Source: Flavobacterium dauae (GTDB lineage Bacteria > Bacteroidota > Bacteroidia > Flavobacteriales > Flavobacteriaceae). Taken from it: DNA of 64,000 bases. The notes beneath the pieces were generated by a model that did no database searches, had not been told where the DNA came from, and worked only from the letters and a program-made list of their open reading frames with translations. Both the position numbers and the translations under genes were made by a program. Below, piece after piece: positions 52,172 through 61,611 of this stretch (positions are counted from its first letter, which is position 1; each line of letters opens with the position of its first letter). The stretch spans positions 2,170,001 to 2,234,000 of the forward strand of contig NZ_CP130821.1 of the NCBI RefSeq assembly GCF_004151275.2, read 5' to 3'.

Positions 52172-53224
52172 ATGTTAGAAAATAAATCTCAAAGTAAAAC
52201 CTCGTTGGCACAGTTGGGCGAATTTGGCTTAATCAATCATATCACACAAAACTTTTCAATTCAACAAAAATCAACTTTAAAAGCAATAGGAGATGACGCG
52301 GCAGTTTTAGATTTTAAATCGAAAAAAGCCGTTGTTTCAACCGATTTATTGATAGAAGGCGTACATTTTGATTTAAGTTATATGCCGTTGAAACATTTGG
52401 GGTACAAAGCAGTTGTAGTAAATATATCGGATATTTGTGCCATGAACGCAGTGCCAACACAGATTACGGTTTCTATTGCGGTTTCAAACCGTTTTCCGTT
52501 AGAAGCTATTGAAGAGCTGTATGAAGGTATTCGTTTGGCATGTGATTTTTATAAAGTCGATTTAATTGGTGGCGATACCACTTCAAGTACCACCGGATTA
52601 CTGATTAGTGTTACCGCATTAGGTGAAGCTACAGAAGAAGAAATCACCTATCGTTCGGGCGCACAAGAAAACGATTTGTTGGTTGTAACGGGCGATATTG
52701 GTTCGGCTTATATGGGTTTACAAGTACTGGAACGTGAAAAACAAGTGTTTTTAGTCAACCCAAACAATCAACCCAATTTAGAAGATTATTCTTATATTAT
52801 TGAACGCCAGCTAAAACCCGAAGCACGTACGGATATAAAAGAATTACTGGAAAAATTAGATGTAAAACCTACAGCTATGATTGATGTTTCGGACGGAATT
52901 TCATCTGAAATCATGCACATCTGTAAAGCATCTAATGTTGGCTGCAATCTGTATGAAGACAAATTACCTTTAGATCCGCAATTAATAAACGTGTGCGAAG
53001 AATTTAATTTAGACAGTACAACCATTGCCATTAATGGTGGCGAAGATTATGAACTACTTTTTACTGTTCCTATGACCGATTTTGATAAGATAAAAGGAAA
53101 TCCACATTTATCAATCATTGGACACATGACAGCCGAAAAAGAGGGATTACATTTAATAACACGCGAAAACACCAAGCTTCCACTAAAAGCTCGCGGTTGG
53201 AATGCTTTAAACGAAGAGGAATAA
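52172..53224 (+). CDS. thiL: Thiamine-monophosphate kinase
   Basis: 350 residues. Phosphorylates thiamine monophosphate to the diphosphate cofactor. Metal and nucleotide motifs are seen: AIGDDAAVL (residues 38-46), STDLLIEGVHFD, VVNISDICAMNA, DLIGGDTTSS and, near the C-terminus, MIDVSDGI and INGGEDYELLFT. No thiamine riboswitch is seen in the short leader. Confidence 0.96.
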   Translation: MLENKSQSKTSLAQLGEFGLINHITQNFSIQQKSTLKAIGDDAAVLDFKSKKAVVSTDLLIEGVHFDLSYMPLKHLGYKAVVVNISDICAMNAVPTQITVSIAVSNRFPLEAIEELYEGIRLACDFYKVDLIGGDTTSSTTGLLISVTALGEATEEEITYRSGAQENDLLVVTGDIGSAYMGLQVLEREKQVFLVNPNNQPNLEDYSYIIERQLKPEARTDIKELLEKLDVKPTAMIDVSDGISSEIMHICKASNVGCNLYEDKLPLDPQLINVCEEFNLDSTTIAINGGEDYELLFTVPMTDFDKIKGNPHLSIIGHMTAEKEGLHLITRENTKLPLKARGWNALNEEE

Positions 53225-53240
53225 ACTTAATAAACACTAT

Positions 53241-54479
53241 ATGAGAAAAATACTGCTATTATTTGTATTTTTAAATACATTGATTTGTTTTGCACAGTCT
53301 AACAAAATTCAGTTTGAATACAACAAACAAATTGTTTCCGGAAAATTAAAAACCTCTTTGAATAATTTACGAGATTATATTGTCGTAAAAAGTGATAATA
53401 ATGAGGAACAAAATTTTAATATAGCTCAAATAAAAGATATTGTCATTAACGAAGAGTCTTTTGTAGCTGTTAAAGTTTTAAATGATGACTCGTTAACAAA
53501 AAATATAGCCTCGTTAAATCATTTATCTGAACCAAATTATAAAGAAAATTGGCTTTTATTAAAGGTATTGGTTAAAGGAGACTACAATTTGTATCAATAT
53601 TCGTCTAATAATTTTAGTCAGTTTTATTATCAGGATAAAAATACAAGTGAAATAAAGCCTTTGATACATAAGCAATACATTGTGGGGTCTTTTTTAAAGA
53701 ATAACAATCGTTTTCGTAGTCAGTTACGGCAAGAACTTCCATTGTATTATTTTGTATTAAAAGATTACGAAAAATTAGAATATAAGTATGATGATTTACT
53801 GAGGTATTTTAATAAGCTTAATGGTTATGAAGAGGATCAAGGCATAAAAAAAATGAATCTTAAAGTCTCTGTTTTTGCAGGTTATCTTACAAATGATCTG
53901 AAAGGAAAGCATTATCATTCAGATATTTCAATTTTTGGATTCGCACTTCCAGACTATCAATTAGAACAAAAGTCAGATTTGGTTTTTGGTTTTGGTGGTG
54001 AAATTATGTTAGACAAAAAGGAACTAAACGCAATTTTTTTGGAAGCTGCATTTTCAAAATACAGTACAAGTTATTATTTAGATAGCTACAGTTCTGAATT
54101 AAGTAAAATTGATTTTAGATTTAAAACAAATATTTTACTTTTTAATTTAGGATATAAACGTTACTTTAATCTTTCTTTAAATTCGCAGGTATATGTTTCA
54201 GGAAGTATGTCGGCTAATTTTTTCAATACATCTAAAAATTATACCAATTATCATTGGTTTAGATCTTGGACAGATCATTTAGGAGAATATCACGAAGCTG
54301 GATCCTATGAAATACTACGGGGAAGAAAAAAATTTTCAGATTTGGGAGGAAGAATTGCTTTGGGATATAGGTTTAAAAGACATTATTTTATAGAAGCTAA
54401 TTATCGTTCCGCATTTAATTCCGAAAACACAGGCTTTAAATATAATGTAACTTCTTTTATAGCAGGATATACATTTTAA
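53241..54479 (+). CDS. Outer-membrane beta-barrel protein, unknown
   Basis: 412 residues with a signal peptide (ILLLFVFLNTLICFAQ). The N-terminal 170 residues look globular; from about residue 205 there are amphipathic strands (LKVSVFAGYLTNDL, YQLEQKSDLVFGFGGEIML, RRALG-type ends such as GGRIALGYRFKRHYFIEANY) and the end is VTSFIAGYTF with a C-terminal aromatic residue. It lies 16 bases after thiL, but a link to thiamine is not implied. Richer in A and T than its neighbours. Confidence 0.7.
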   Translation: MRKILLLFVFLNTLICFAQSNKIQFEYNKQIVSGKLKTSLNNLRDYIVVKSDNNEEQNFNIAQIKDIVINEESFVAVKVLNDDSLTKNIASLNHLSEPNYKENWLLLKVLVKGDYNLYQYSSNNFSQFYYQDKNTSEIKPLIHKQYIVGSFLKNNNRFRSQLRQELPLYYFVLKDYEKLEYKYDDLLRYFNKLNGYEEDQGIKKMNLKVSVFAGYLTNDLKGKHYHSDISIFGFALPDYQLEQKSDLVFGFGGEIMLDKKELNAIFLEAAFSKYSTSYYLDSYSSELSKIDFRFKTNILLFNLGYKRYFNLSLNSQVYVSGSMSANFFNTSKNYTNYHWFRSWTDHLGEYHEAGSYEILRGRKKFSDLGGRIALGYRFKRHYFIEANYRSAFNSENTGFKYNVTSFIAGYTF

Positions 54480-54483
54480 AAAC

Positions 54484-54515
54484 AAAAAAACAGAGATTAA
54501 AATCTCTGTTTTTTT
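54484..54515. terminator. Bidirectional terminator between convergent genes
   Basis: AAAAAACAGAGATT pairs perfectly with AATCTCTGTTTTTT around two A. Serves the barrel gene and aspA, which ends at 54520. Confidence 0.9.
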
Positions 54516-54519
54516 GTTT

Positions 54520-55914
54520 TTAATGCGAACTCAACATATTTTTAGGATCTAAATATGTATCTAATTGTTCTTTTGTTAAAATGTTGTGTTCTAAAATTAA
54601 ATCGTACACACTGCGGTTTTCTTCTAATGCCTGTTTGGCAATTTTTGTACTGTTTTTATAGCCTATTATCGGGTTTAACGCCGTAACAATTCCAATGCTT
54701 TTGTACACTTCGTTTCTTAAATGATTGGCATTGGCGGTAATTCCTTCAATACATTCAACACGCAACGTATTAATAGCGTTTGTTAGTATTTCAATAGATT
54801 CAAACAACGTTAATGCAATAATTGGTTCCATAACGTTTAATTGCAATTGCCCGGCTTCGGCAGCCAAACTCACGGTTAATTCATTTCCAATAATCTTAAA
54901 ACAAACCTGATTAACCACTTCCGGAATTACCGGATTAACTTTCCCCGGCATTATAGACGATCCCGGTTGTTTTGCAGGTAAATTAATTTCGTACAAACCG
55001 GCACGCGGGCCAGATGACAGCAAACGTAAATCGTTACAGATTTTTGAGAGTTTAACGGCTAACTTTTTCATTGCACCAGCATACGCTACAAAACCACTAG
55101 TATCAGATGTTGCCTCTACCAGATTTTCTGCCAATTTAACAGGTTCGTTTAACAATGCTGCCAATTTTTCTGTACATAACTGTGCATAACCTTTAGGTGC
55201 ATTTAAACCGGTGCCAATAGCAGTTGCTCCCATATTGATTTCTAAAAACTGATAAGCGTGTTCTTGTAAATACGGAATCTCTTTTTTCAATGTAAAAGCA
55301 AACGCCTCAAATTCTTGTCCTAAAGTCATGGGAACGGCATCTTGCAACTGTGTTCGTCCCATTTTAATAACGTTTTCAAATTCGTTTGCTTTGCGGTCTA
55401 ACGAAAAAAACAGCTTTTCTAACGCATCGGTAATTTGTTTTGACGATTGAAACAACGCCAGTTTTAAGGCAGTTGGATACGCATCGTTGGTAGATTGAGA
55501 TAGATTAACGTGATCATTTGGTAAACAATGTTGATAATCGCCTTTTTGATACCCCATTTTTTCAAGGGCAATGTTGGCAATTACCTCATTTGCATTCATA
55601 TTTACCGATGTTCCTGCCCCACCCTGAATCATATCAATAGGAAATTCATCGGGATATGCTCCTTCTAAAAGATCTTTACAGGCAGCCGAAATAGCGTCTT
55701 TTATGGTTTCGTTTATTAATCCCAGTTCATAATTGGTTTCAACTGCGGCTAATTTTACAGCTGCTAACGATTTAATAAAAACGGGGTATTGGGATAATTT
55801 GTGGTTTGATATTTTAAAATTGTTTATGGCACGTTGGGTTTGCACACCATAATAGGCATTTACCGGAACTTGCAAATCGCCTAGTAAGTCTGTTTCTGTT
55901 CTAAAAGAATTCAT
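54520..55914 (-). CDS. aspA: Aspartate ammonia-lyase
   Basis: 464 residues of the aspartase/fumarase superfamily. Catalyses aspartate to fumarate plus ammonia. The superfamily signature GSSIMPGKVNPV is at residues 318-329, with the catalytic serine in that loop. GGAGTSVNMNANEVIANIA and LSQSTNDAYPTALKLA are also conserved. Aspartase is preferred over class II fumarase because of TERDLLG-like start (ETDLLGDLQVPVNAYYGVQT) and MGRTQLQDAVPMTLGQEF. It is a single gene. Confidence 0.9.
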   Translation of the reverse strand: MNSFRTETDLLGDLQVPVNAYYGVQTQRAINNFKISNHKLSQYPVFIKSLAAVKLAAVETNYELGLINETIKDAISAACKDLLEGAYPDEFPIDMIQGGAGTSVNMNANEVIANIALEKMGYQKGDYQHCLPNDHVNLSQSTNDAYPTALKLALFQSSKQITDALEKLFFSLDRKANEFENVIKMGRTQLQDAVPMTLGQEFEAFAFTLKKEIPYLQEHAYQFLEINMGATAIGTGLNAPKGYAQLCTEKLAALLNEPVKLAENLVEATSDTSGFVAYAGAMKKLAVKLSKICNDLRLLSSGPRAGLYEINLPAKQPGSSIMPGKVNPVIPEVVNQVCFKIIGNELTVSLAAEAGQLQLNVMEPIIALTLFESIEILTNAINTLRVECIEGITANANHLRNEVYKSIGIVTALNPIIGYKNSTKIAKQALEENRSVYDLILEHNILTKEQLDTYLDPKNMLSSH

Positions 55915-55993
55915 ACTTTTTCCTTTAAAAGTACAAAAAAAATAATGAATCCGTAATTTTTAAAGGAATATTAACAAATTAATAACCGATTGA

Positions 55994-56350
55994 TTAAAAG
56001 AAATAATAAGCGTTTTCAATATGATTGATCTCGGTTTCGTTACCCATTATTACCGAAATAATATCCAGACTTACCTCTAAATCCAAATCTTTTTCTATGA
56101 TATATGCGTTGGTTGCTTCTAAAATAAGTTTGATTTTTTTATTGTTCACAAAACTTTCGGGTTCGCCAAAATGGGTCGATGTTCGGGTTTTAACTTCTAT
56201 AATTGCCAAAATATTTTCTTTGGTGGCAATAATGTCAATTTCGGCTTTTTTGTACCGATAATTGGTTTCTAAAATAGTATAGCCGTTTTTTTGCAGATAT
56301 TCTTTTGCCAATTGTTCGCCTTGTTTTCCGGTGTCGTTATGCGTTGCCAT
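55994..56350 (-). CDS. yraN: YraN family (UPF0102) nuclease-like protein
   Basis: 118 residues with a restriction-endonuclease-like fold. KQGEQLAKEYLQKNGYTIL gives the first conserved stretch, and AEIDIIATKENILAIIEVKTR has the D...E-x-K pattern of the fold's active site. Cellular role not settled. It starts 1 base after the stop of the LD-carboxypeptidase gene, so the two are translationally close. Confidence 0.9.
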   Translation of the reverse strand: MATHNDTGKQGEQLAKEYLQKNGYTILETNYRYKKAEIDIIATKENILAIIEVKTRTSTHFGEPESFVNNKKIKLILEATNAYIIEKDLDLEVSLDIISVIMGNETEINHIENAYYFF

Positions 56351-56351
56351 A

Positions 56352-57248
56352 TCAAAAATATTTTAATGTTGTAAATTGATCTGTTATATTTAAAACGACT
56401 TTTGTTCCCAGTTTTAATGCACGATTATCGGGAATGTGTCCTGCAGGAAAATCAAAACAAATTGGGAAATTGTATTCTTTGCAAATATCCAGCACAATCT
56501 GCTTCACATCGTATCCAAACGGAATCTGGTTGTCGTGCATATCGGTCATTCCGCCAATAATCAATCCGTTTAAATCATCGAAATATCCGTTGCGTTTCAG
56601 GTTGTAAAACATTCGGTCGATATGATACAGATATTCATCTAAATCTTCTAAATACAATATTTTATTTTTAGTATCGATAGATGATTTCGATCCTAACAAA
56701 CTATAAATAATCGATAAGTTTCCGCCAATTAACAAACCTTCTGCGTTGCCTGTTTTATTGCTTGAATTCGATGGGATTTCTATTTCATAATCTTCATTAA
56801 ACAAAGCCTGACGCAATGTTTCTTTAGCTTCGGTCAACGCTTTTGGAACAGAATACGGCATAATGGCGTGCAAAGTGGCGATGCCTAAATTGTGAATATG
56901 ACTGTGTAAAACGGTAATGTCGCTAAACCCAATCACCCATTTCGGATTTTGTATGAATTTAGAAAAATCGAGTAGATCAATAATTCGAACCGTCCCGTAA
57001 CCACCACGGGCAATCCAAATAGCTTTAATGGTATCATCGTCCATCATTCGTTGCAAATCATCTGTGCGTTGTTCGTCTGTTCCACCTAATTGATTTGCGT
57101 TAATATCAATGGTTGATCCAAAAACAATGTTCAATCCCCACGATTCAAAAAGCGAAACAGCTTCTTGCGCTTCATCTCTGGTAAAACTTCTTGCGGTACA
57201 AACCATTGCTACGGTATCGCCTTTTTGTAAATAAGCAGGTGTTTTCAT
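56352..57248 (-). CDS. ldcA: LD-carboxypeptidase (S66, LdcA-like)
   Basis: 298 residues from ATG 57248 (MKTPAYLQKGDTVAMV); a TTG three codons upstream is less likely. S66 family marks: WIARGGYGTVRIIDLLD, VIGFSDITVLHSH (the catalytic serine lies in the GFSDIT turn), GLLIGGNLSIIYSLLG, and the C-terminal CFDFPAGHIPDNRALKLG with the catalytic histidine. Trims the terminal D-alanine of muramoyl tetrapeptides in cell-wall recycling. It is followed by yraN. Confidence 0.93.
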   Translation of the reverse strand: MKTPAYLQKGDTVAMVCTARSFTRDEAQEAVSLFESWGLNIVFGSTIDINANQLGGTDEQRTDDLQRMMDDDTIKAIWIARGGYGTVRIIDLLDFSKFIQNPKWVIGFSDITVLHSHIHNLGIATLHAIMPYSVPKALTEAKETLRQALFNEDYEIEIPSNSSNKTGNAEGLLIGGNLSIIYSLLGSKSSIDTKNKILYLEDLDEYLYHIDRMFYNLKRNGYFDDLNGLIIGGMTDMHDNQIPFGYDVKQIVLDICKEYNFPICFDFPAGHIPDNRALKLGTKVVLNITDQFTTLKYF

Positions 57249-57392
57249 AAAATTCAATTTTAAACAAAAATAGTTTTTAATTGATATTTAGAAAACTATG
57301 TTGATTTTATTTTACCACAGATTTTCTTATTAAACCTGTAAGGTTTTTTTTCGACCTTATAGCTATTATATATTTTGAAATTTTATATGAAG

Positions 57393-57515
57393 GTGTCCTA
57401 AAAGTCAAATAATTAAGTATCGTTGTCATTCCGACGAAGGAGGAATCTCATATAGTCAGTACTTTAGATTTTTCGACTTCACTCCGTTTCGCTCAAAATG
57501 ACACTTTTCGGACAC
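57393..57515. repeat. Hairpin element with terminal inverted repeats, second copy
   Basis: Outer arms GTGTCCTAAAAGTC and the inverse of ACACTTTTCGGACAC. Inner arms TGTCATTCCGACGAAG and the inverse of GCTCAAAATGACA. Same plan as 7113-7241, in the opposite internal order. It fills the centre of the 386-bp gap 57249-57634, which also has an AACCTGTAAGGTT word near 57332 and a -7 element at 57603. Confidence 0.7.
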
Positions 57516-57602
57516 GTTCAATTTAAAGACTAATACAAAATTACAAACAATAAATAACATTTCTTTAGGTCTTGTTCGTTTTTAAATATAATTAAAAATC
57601 AT

Positions 57603-57610
57603 TAAATTTG
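57603..57610 (+). promoter_or_regulatory. -7 element of the bacilliredoxin gene
   Basis: TAAATTTG matches TAnnTTTG, 24 bases before the ATG at 57635. Confidence 0.5.
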
Positions 57611-57634
57611 TAGAAATTTTTAATTTAATTGATT

Positions 57635-58045
57635 ATGTATCCAGAAGAAATAGTAAAACCAATGGAAGCAGAATTGACTTCGGCTGGTTTTCATTCATTA
57701 CATACGTCGGCTGAAGTAGAAGATGCTTTGGCTAAAGAAGGAACAACATTAGTAGTAGTAAATTCTGTTTGCGGTTGTGCGGCTCGTAATGCACGTCCGG
57801 GCGCAATTATGAGCTTAAACAACGGTAAAAAACCAGAAAATATTGTAACGGTTTTTGCAGGTGTTGATAAAGATGCCGTAAATACTGCACGTGAAAAAAT
57901 GTTTCCATTTCCACCATCATCGCCATCAATGGCATTGTTTAAAAACGGAGAATTGGTGCATATGTTAGAGCGTCATCATATCGAAGGGCATCCGGCAGAA
58001 ATTATTTCAGAAAATCTAAAAGAAGCTTACAACGAACATTGTTAG
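57635..58045 (+). CDS. BrxA/BrxB-type bacilliredoxin
   Basis: 136 residues from ATG 57635 (MYPEEIVKPMEAEL). The unusual CGC redox motif is at residues 46-48 (NSVCGCAARNARPG), as in the YphP/YqiW family, and ERHHIEGHPAEII is the conserved C-terminal part. In Bacillus the family removes bacillithiol from proteins. The thiol cofactor here is not known. Own promoter and terminator. Confidence 0.93.
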   Translation: MYPEEIVKPMEAELTSAGFHSLHTSAEVEDALAKEGTTLVVVNSVCGCAARNARPGAIMSLNNGKKPENIVTVFAGVDKDAVNTAREKMFPFPPSSPSMALFKNGELVHMLERHHIEGHPAEIISENLKEAYNEHC

Positions 58046-58068
58046 TCTTTTAACTGAAAAAATACATA

Positions 58069-58098
58069 AAAATCTACTGAATTTCGGTAGATTTTTTT
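58069..58098 (+). terminator. Intrinsic terminator after the bacilliredoxin gene
   Basis: AATCTACTG pairs with CGGTAGATT (one G-T pair) around AATTT, followed by TTTTT. Confidence 0.9.
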
Positions 58099-58106
58099 AT
58101 TTGTCG

Positions 58107-58114
58107 TATATTTG
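58107..58114 (+). promoter_or_regulatory. -7 element of plsC
   Basis: TATATTTG matches TAnnTTTG, 17 bases before the GTG start at 58132. Confidence 0.5.
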
Positions 58115-58131
58115 AACATAAATTACATAAA

Positions 58132-58863
58132 GTGCACAAAATTTTATCTTATCCGTTAAGTATTGTATATTATCTATTCTTAAGCCTAAGCTTATTAATT
58201 TTTCATCCGATACAATGGATTTGCTTGAATTTATTTGGATACCAAGCACATACACGCAGCGTTGTTATATTACAATGGTTTTTAATGTGCAGTGCCAATG
58301 TATTGGGAACAACCTTTACGGCAAAAGGGCTTGAAAAATTACCCGTAAACAAACCAATTATTTATGTATCAAACCACCAGTCAATGTTTGATATCGTTTC
58401 AATGATTTGGTTTTTACGAAAAACACATCCAAAATTTGTAAGTAAAAAAGAATTAGGCAAGGGAATACCAAGTGTTTCTTATAATTTAAAACACGGCGGT
58501 TCGGTTTTAATCGATCGTAATGATCCAAAACAAGCGCTGTCAGCCATTAAAGGTTTGGGAGAATACATACAGAAACACAACCGTTCGGCAGTAATTTTTC
58601 CCGAAGGAACACGATCTAAAAACGGAGCACCAAAACGCTTTTCAGAAAACGGCGTAAAAATGCTTTGCAAATTTGCACCCGATGCTTATTTGGTTCCGTT
58701 AACAATCAATAATTCGTGGAAGATGTTCCGATTCGGAATGTTTCCAATGGGATTAGGAAGTGCAATAACACTTGAAGTTCACGAAGCAATGAAAGTTTCC
58801 GATTTCGATTTTGCCACCCTATTCCAAAAAACCGAAGAAGCAATCGTTTCTTCCATAAAATAA
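58132..58863 (+). CDS. plsC: 1-acyl-sn-glycerol-3-phosphate acyltransferase
   Basis: 243 residues. A GTG start (58132) is used; no ATG lies nearby in frame. An N-terminal membrane segment (about 8-36), the acyltransferase motif NHQSMFD with H82 and D87, and FPEGTRS at residues 156-162. Adds the second acyl chain to make phosphatidate in the inner membrane. It is followed after 31 bases by a desaturase gene, so the two probably act together on membrane lipids. Confidence 0.9.
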   Translation: MHKILSYPLSIVYYLFLSLSLLIFHPIQWICLNLFGYQAHTRSVVILQWFLMCSANVLGTTFTAKGLEKLPVNKPIIYVSNHQSMFDIVSMIWFLRKTHPKFVSKKELGKGIPSVSYNLKHGGSVLIDRNDPKQALSAIKGLGEYIQKHNRSAVIFPEGTRSKNGAPKRFSENGVKMLCKFAPDAYLVPLTINNSWKMFRFGMFPMGLGSAITLEVHEAMKVSDFDFATLFQKTEEAIVSSIK

Positions 58864-58894
58864 CACAACGCAAGTTGTACAAAAAACAGTAAAA

Positions 58895-59899
58895 ATGTCT
58901 ATTCAAAATGTTCGATTAGAAGTGATGCAGTTCTTGGAAAAGAACATTGATACTTTTGTACAGAATTATTTAATTCCTGTGGAAAAGATCTGGCAACCTT
59001 CAGATATGTTACCCGATTCGCGCAACGAAAACTTTTTAGAAGAAGTTCGTGAACTACAAGCTTACGCAAAAGAATTGCCTTATGATTTCTGGGTGGTTTT
59101 AGTAGGCGATACCATTACAGAAGAAGCGTTACCAACGTACGAATCGTGGTTAATGGATGTAGAAGGTGTTGACCAAATGGGAGGCGAAGATGGTAGTGGA
59201 AACGGATGGGCGAAATGGATACGTCACTGGACGGGTGAAGAAAACCGTCACGGCGATTTATTAAACAAATATCTGTATTTATCGGGGCGTGTAAATATGC
59301 GCGAGGTAGAAGTTACCACACAATATTTAATTAACGATGGTTTTGATCCGGGAACAGATCGCGATCCGTACAAAAACTTTGTGTTTACAAGCTTTCAGGA
59401 ATTGGCAACGTATGTATCGCACAACCGCGTAGCACAATTGGCTAAAAAGCACGGCGATCATAAATTATCAAAAATATGTAAATTAATTGCGGGTGACGAA
59501 ATGCGTCACCACCACGCATATTCAGAATTTGTGGAGCGAATTTTTCAGGTAGATCCTTCGGAAATGATGAAAGCTTTTCATTATATGATGAAGAAAAAGA
59601 TTACCATGCCGGCAAATTTAATTCGTGAATCAGGCGGAGCAATAGGCGATGCATTCCATAATTTCTCAGAATCGGCACAGCGAATTGGGGTTTACACCTC
59701 TATGGATTATGTAGATATTTTAAATAAGCTGATTAAGCGTTGGGAAATCGATAAAATTACGAACCTAACCGATGAAGCTGAAAAAGCGAGAGATTATTTG
59801 ATGAAATTACCAGACCGTATGGCAAAATTAGCCGACCGTATGAAGATTTCAGACGAATCACACATTTTTAAATGGGTAACACCAGCAATTGTAAAATAA
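58895..59899 (+). CDS. Acyl-ACP desaturase (soluble diiron type)
   Basis: 334 residues. The two EExxH/DExxH diiron motifs are visible: EENRH (residues 115-119) and DEMRH (201-205), with a third ligand E in TITEEALP or FQELATY. This is the plant-type stearoyl-ACP desaturase family, here probably introducing a cis double bond into a fatty acyl-ACP. It is linked to plsC upstream and ends at the terminator at 59903-59930. Confidence 0.93.
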   Translation: MSIQNVRLEVMQFLEKNIDTFVQNYLIPVEKIWQPSDMLPDSRNENFLEEVRELQAYAKELPYDFWVVLVGDTITEEALPTYESWLMDVEGVDQMGGEDGSGNGWAKWIRHWTGEENRHGDLLNKYLYLSGRVNMREVEVTTQYLINDGFDPGTDRDPYKNFVFTSFQELATYVSHNRVAQLAKKHGDHKLSKICKLIAGDEMRHHHAYSEFVERIFQVDPSEMMKAFHYMMKKKITMPANLIRESGGAIGDAFHNFSESAQRIGVYTSMDYVDILNKLIKRWEIDKITNLTDEAEKARDYLMKLPDRMAKLADRMKISDESHIFKWVTPAIVK

Positions 59900-59902
59900 T
59901 TT

Positions 59903-59930
59903 AAAGCCGATAGAAATATCGGCTTTTTTA
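59903..59930 (+). terminator. Intrinsic terminator after the desaturase
   Basis: AAAGCCGATA pairs perfectly with TATCGGCTTT around GAAA, followed by TTTT. Confidence 0.9.
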
Positions 59931-59941
59931 ATCTTTTTAAA

Positions 59942-60586
59942 ATGAATTACATAGATCAAACCATAGCTTTCGTTAAAAAAGAATTAGAAGGAGCCGAAGC
60001 TGGTCACGACTGGTTTCACATTCAACGTGTATATAACAATGCGTTGAATCTTTTAAAAACCGAACAAGCTAATGATCAGATTGTTGTTTTAGGAGCTTTG
60101 TTACACGATATAGCCGACAGTAAGTTTCACAACGGCGATGAAACAATCGGCCCCAAAAAAGCAATGGATTTTATGACTTTGATTGATATAAGCGATGAAG
60201 TTAAAGAACACGTTGTAAAAATCATTGAAAACATTTCGTTTAAAGGCGGAAATTTCAATAGAACATTTCAATCAAAAGAATTAGAAATTGTACAAGACGC
60301 CGACCGATTAGATGCTATTGGAGCCATTGGTATTGCACGTGCTTTTAATTACGGTGGATTTAAAAACAGATCCATTTATAACCCTTCTGAAAAACCAAAG
60401 TTTGGAATGACTAAGGAAGAATATAAAAAACACGAAGGTTCTACTATTAATCATTTTTATGAAAAATTATTACTCCTTAAAGATTTAATGAATACCGAAA
60501 CAGGGAAAAAACTGGCAGAAAATCGACACCAATATATGGAAGATTTTTTAGCACAGTTTTTTAATGAACGGGATGGAAAAATGTAA
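59942..60586 (+). CDS. HD-domain phosphohydrolase (YedJ-like)
   Basis: 214 residues. HD motifs: GHDWFHIQRV (H22/H26), LGALLHDIADSKFHNGDE (the HD pair) and IVQDADRLDAIGAIGIARAF (final D). Family members hydrolyse nucleotides or related phosphates; no specific substrate is implied. It is convergent with the MscS gene. Confidence 0.9.
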   Translation: MNYIDQTIAFVKKELEGAEAGHDWFHIQRVYNNALNLLKTEQANDQIVVLGALLHDIADSKFHNGDETIGPKKAMDFMTLIDISDEVKEHVVKIIENISFKGGNFNRTFQSKELEIVQDADRLDAIGAIGIARAFNYGGFKNRSIYNPSEKPKFGMTKEEYKKHEGSTINHFYEKLLLLKDLMNTETGKKLAENRHQYMEDFLAQFFNERDGKM

Positions 60587-60591
60587 AAAAG

Positions 60592-61539
60592 TTATTTAAT
60601 TTCAGGTTTATCACTAATAATACGCATTTCTTGTTGCGGAAACGGAATACTGATGCCCGCTTGGTCTAATGCTATTTTAATATCTTGTTGCAAGGCATTG
60701 CGTGCATCCCAGTAATTATCTTTTGCAGCCCAAGCGCGGATGGTTAAGTTTACCGAGCTGTCTGCTAATGCACTTACAAAAACATCTGGAGCGGGATCTT
60801 TTACAATTCGGGAGTCGTTATTTAAAATTTCTAAAATAACGGTTTGTGCGGTTTTAATGTTAGAATCGTAACTAATGCCTACAACATATTCAAATCTTCG
60901 GTTAGTTATTTTACTAAAGTTTTTAATAACCGAGTTTGCTAAAGCACCGTTTGGGCTGTACACTTTTATTCCTTGTGCTGTTGTTAAAGTGGTGTATAAT
61001 AAATCGATCTTGTCAACAGTACCATCGGTTCCTGCTGAGTTTTCGATATAATCGCCTACATCAAACGGGCGAAATAATAAAATTAACACACCACCTGCAA
61101 AGTTTGACAAAGATCCTTGTAATGCCAAACCAACTGCTAATACCAAACCAGATAAGGCTCCTAAAATAGCTGTAGTTTGAAAGCCAAGATTCCCTGCAAT
61201 AGATAGTAAAAGCAATGCGTACAAAACAAATTTAATAATTGATAGTAGGAACCCCCGTAACGATACATCTACATTTCGTTTTTCAAAGCGTTTGCTTACA
61301 ATCTTTAAAATTGTGCGTATCACAAATAAACCAAGAACTAATGCTAATACCGCAGCAATTATTGATGGAATAGCTTCTAACAATCGTGCAATGGTATTTT
61401 CTATCATATCCGAAAAAGCAGTTACTTTCTCTACAATTCCGTCCTTAACATTTTCCGGATTTACTGCATTGAGAATTTCCTCTTTCTCGGCAACTAACGA
61501 CAAGGTATCTTTTATGGTATTTAATGAATCTTTTTCCAT
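60592..61539 (-). CDS. MscS-family mechanosensitive channel
   Basis: 315 residues from ATG 61539 (MEKDSLNTIKD). An N-terminal amphipathic part, three membrane helices (about 37-62, 84-105 and 112-150), the conserved pore helix ALSGLVLAVGLALQGSLSNFAGG with A/G packing residues, then FDVGDYIE and a beta domain VDKIDLLYTTLTT (small beta barrel). Opens under membrane tension to release solutes. Similar in size to E. coli MscS. Confidence 0.93.
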   Translation of the reverse strand: MEKDSLNTIKDTLSLVAEKEEILNAVNPENVKDGIVEKVTAFSDMIENTIARLLEAIPSIIAAVLALVLGLFVIRTILKIVSKRFEKRNVDVSLRGFLLSIIKFVLYALLLLSIAGNLGFQTTAILGALSGLVLAVGLALQGSLSNFAGGVLILLFRPFDVGDYIENSAGTDGTVDKIDLLYTTLTTAQGIKVYSPNGALANSVIKNFSKITNRRFEYVVGISYDSNIKTAQTVILEILNNDSRIVKDPAPDVFVSALADSSVNLTIRAWAAKDNYWDARNALQQDIKIALDQAGISIPFPQQEMRIISDKPEIK

Positions 61540-61562
61540 ATTCAATTTTTTTATACAAAAAT

Positions 61563-61594
61563 AAAAAAGAGATGCCTTAACGCATCTCTTTTTA
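61563..61594 (-). terminator. Intrinsic terminator after the C1 peptidase gene
   Basis: AAAAAGAGATGC pairs with GCATCTCTTTTT around a 6-base loop. On the minus strand it follows the peptidase stop by 17 bases. Confidence 0.88.
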
Positions 61595-61611
61595 CAAAAT
61601 ATTTATGTTTT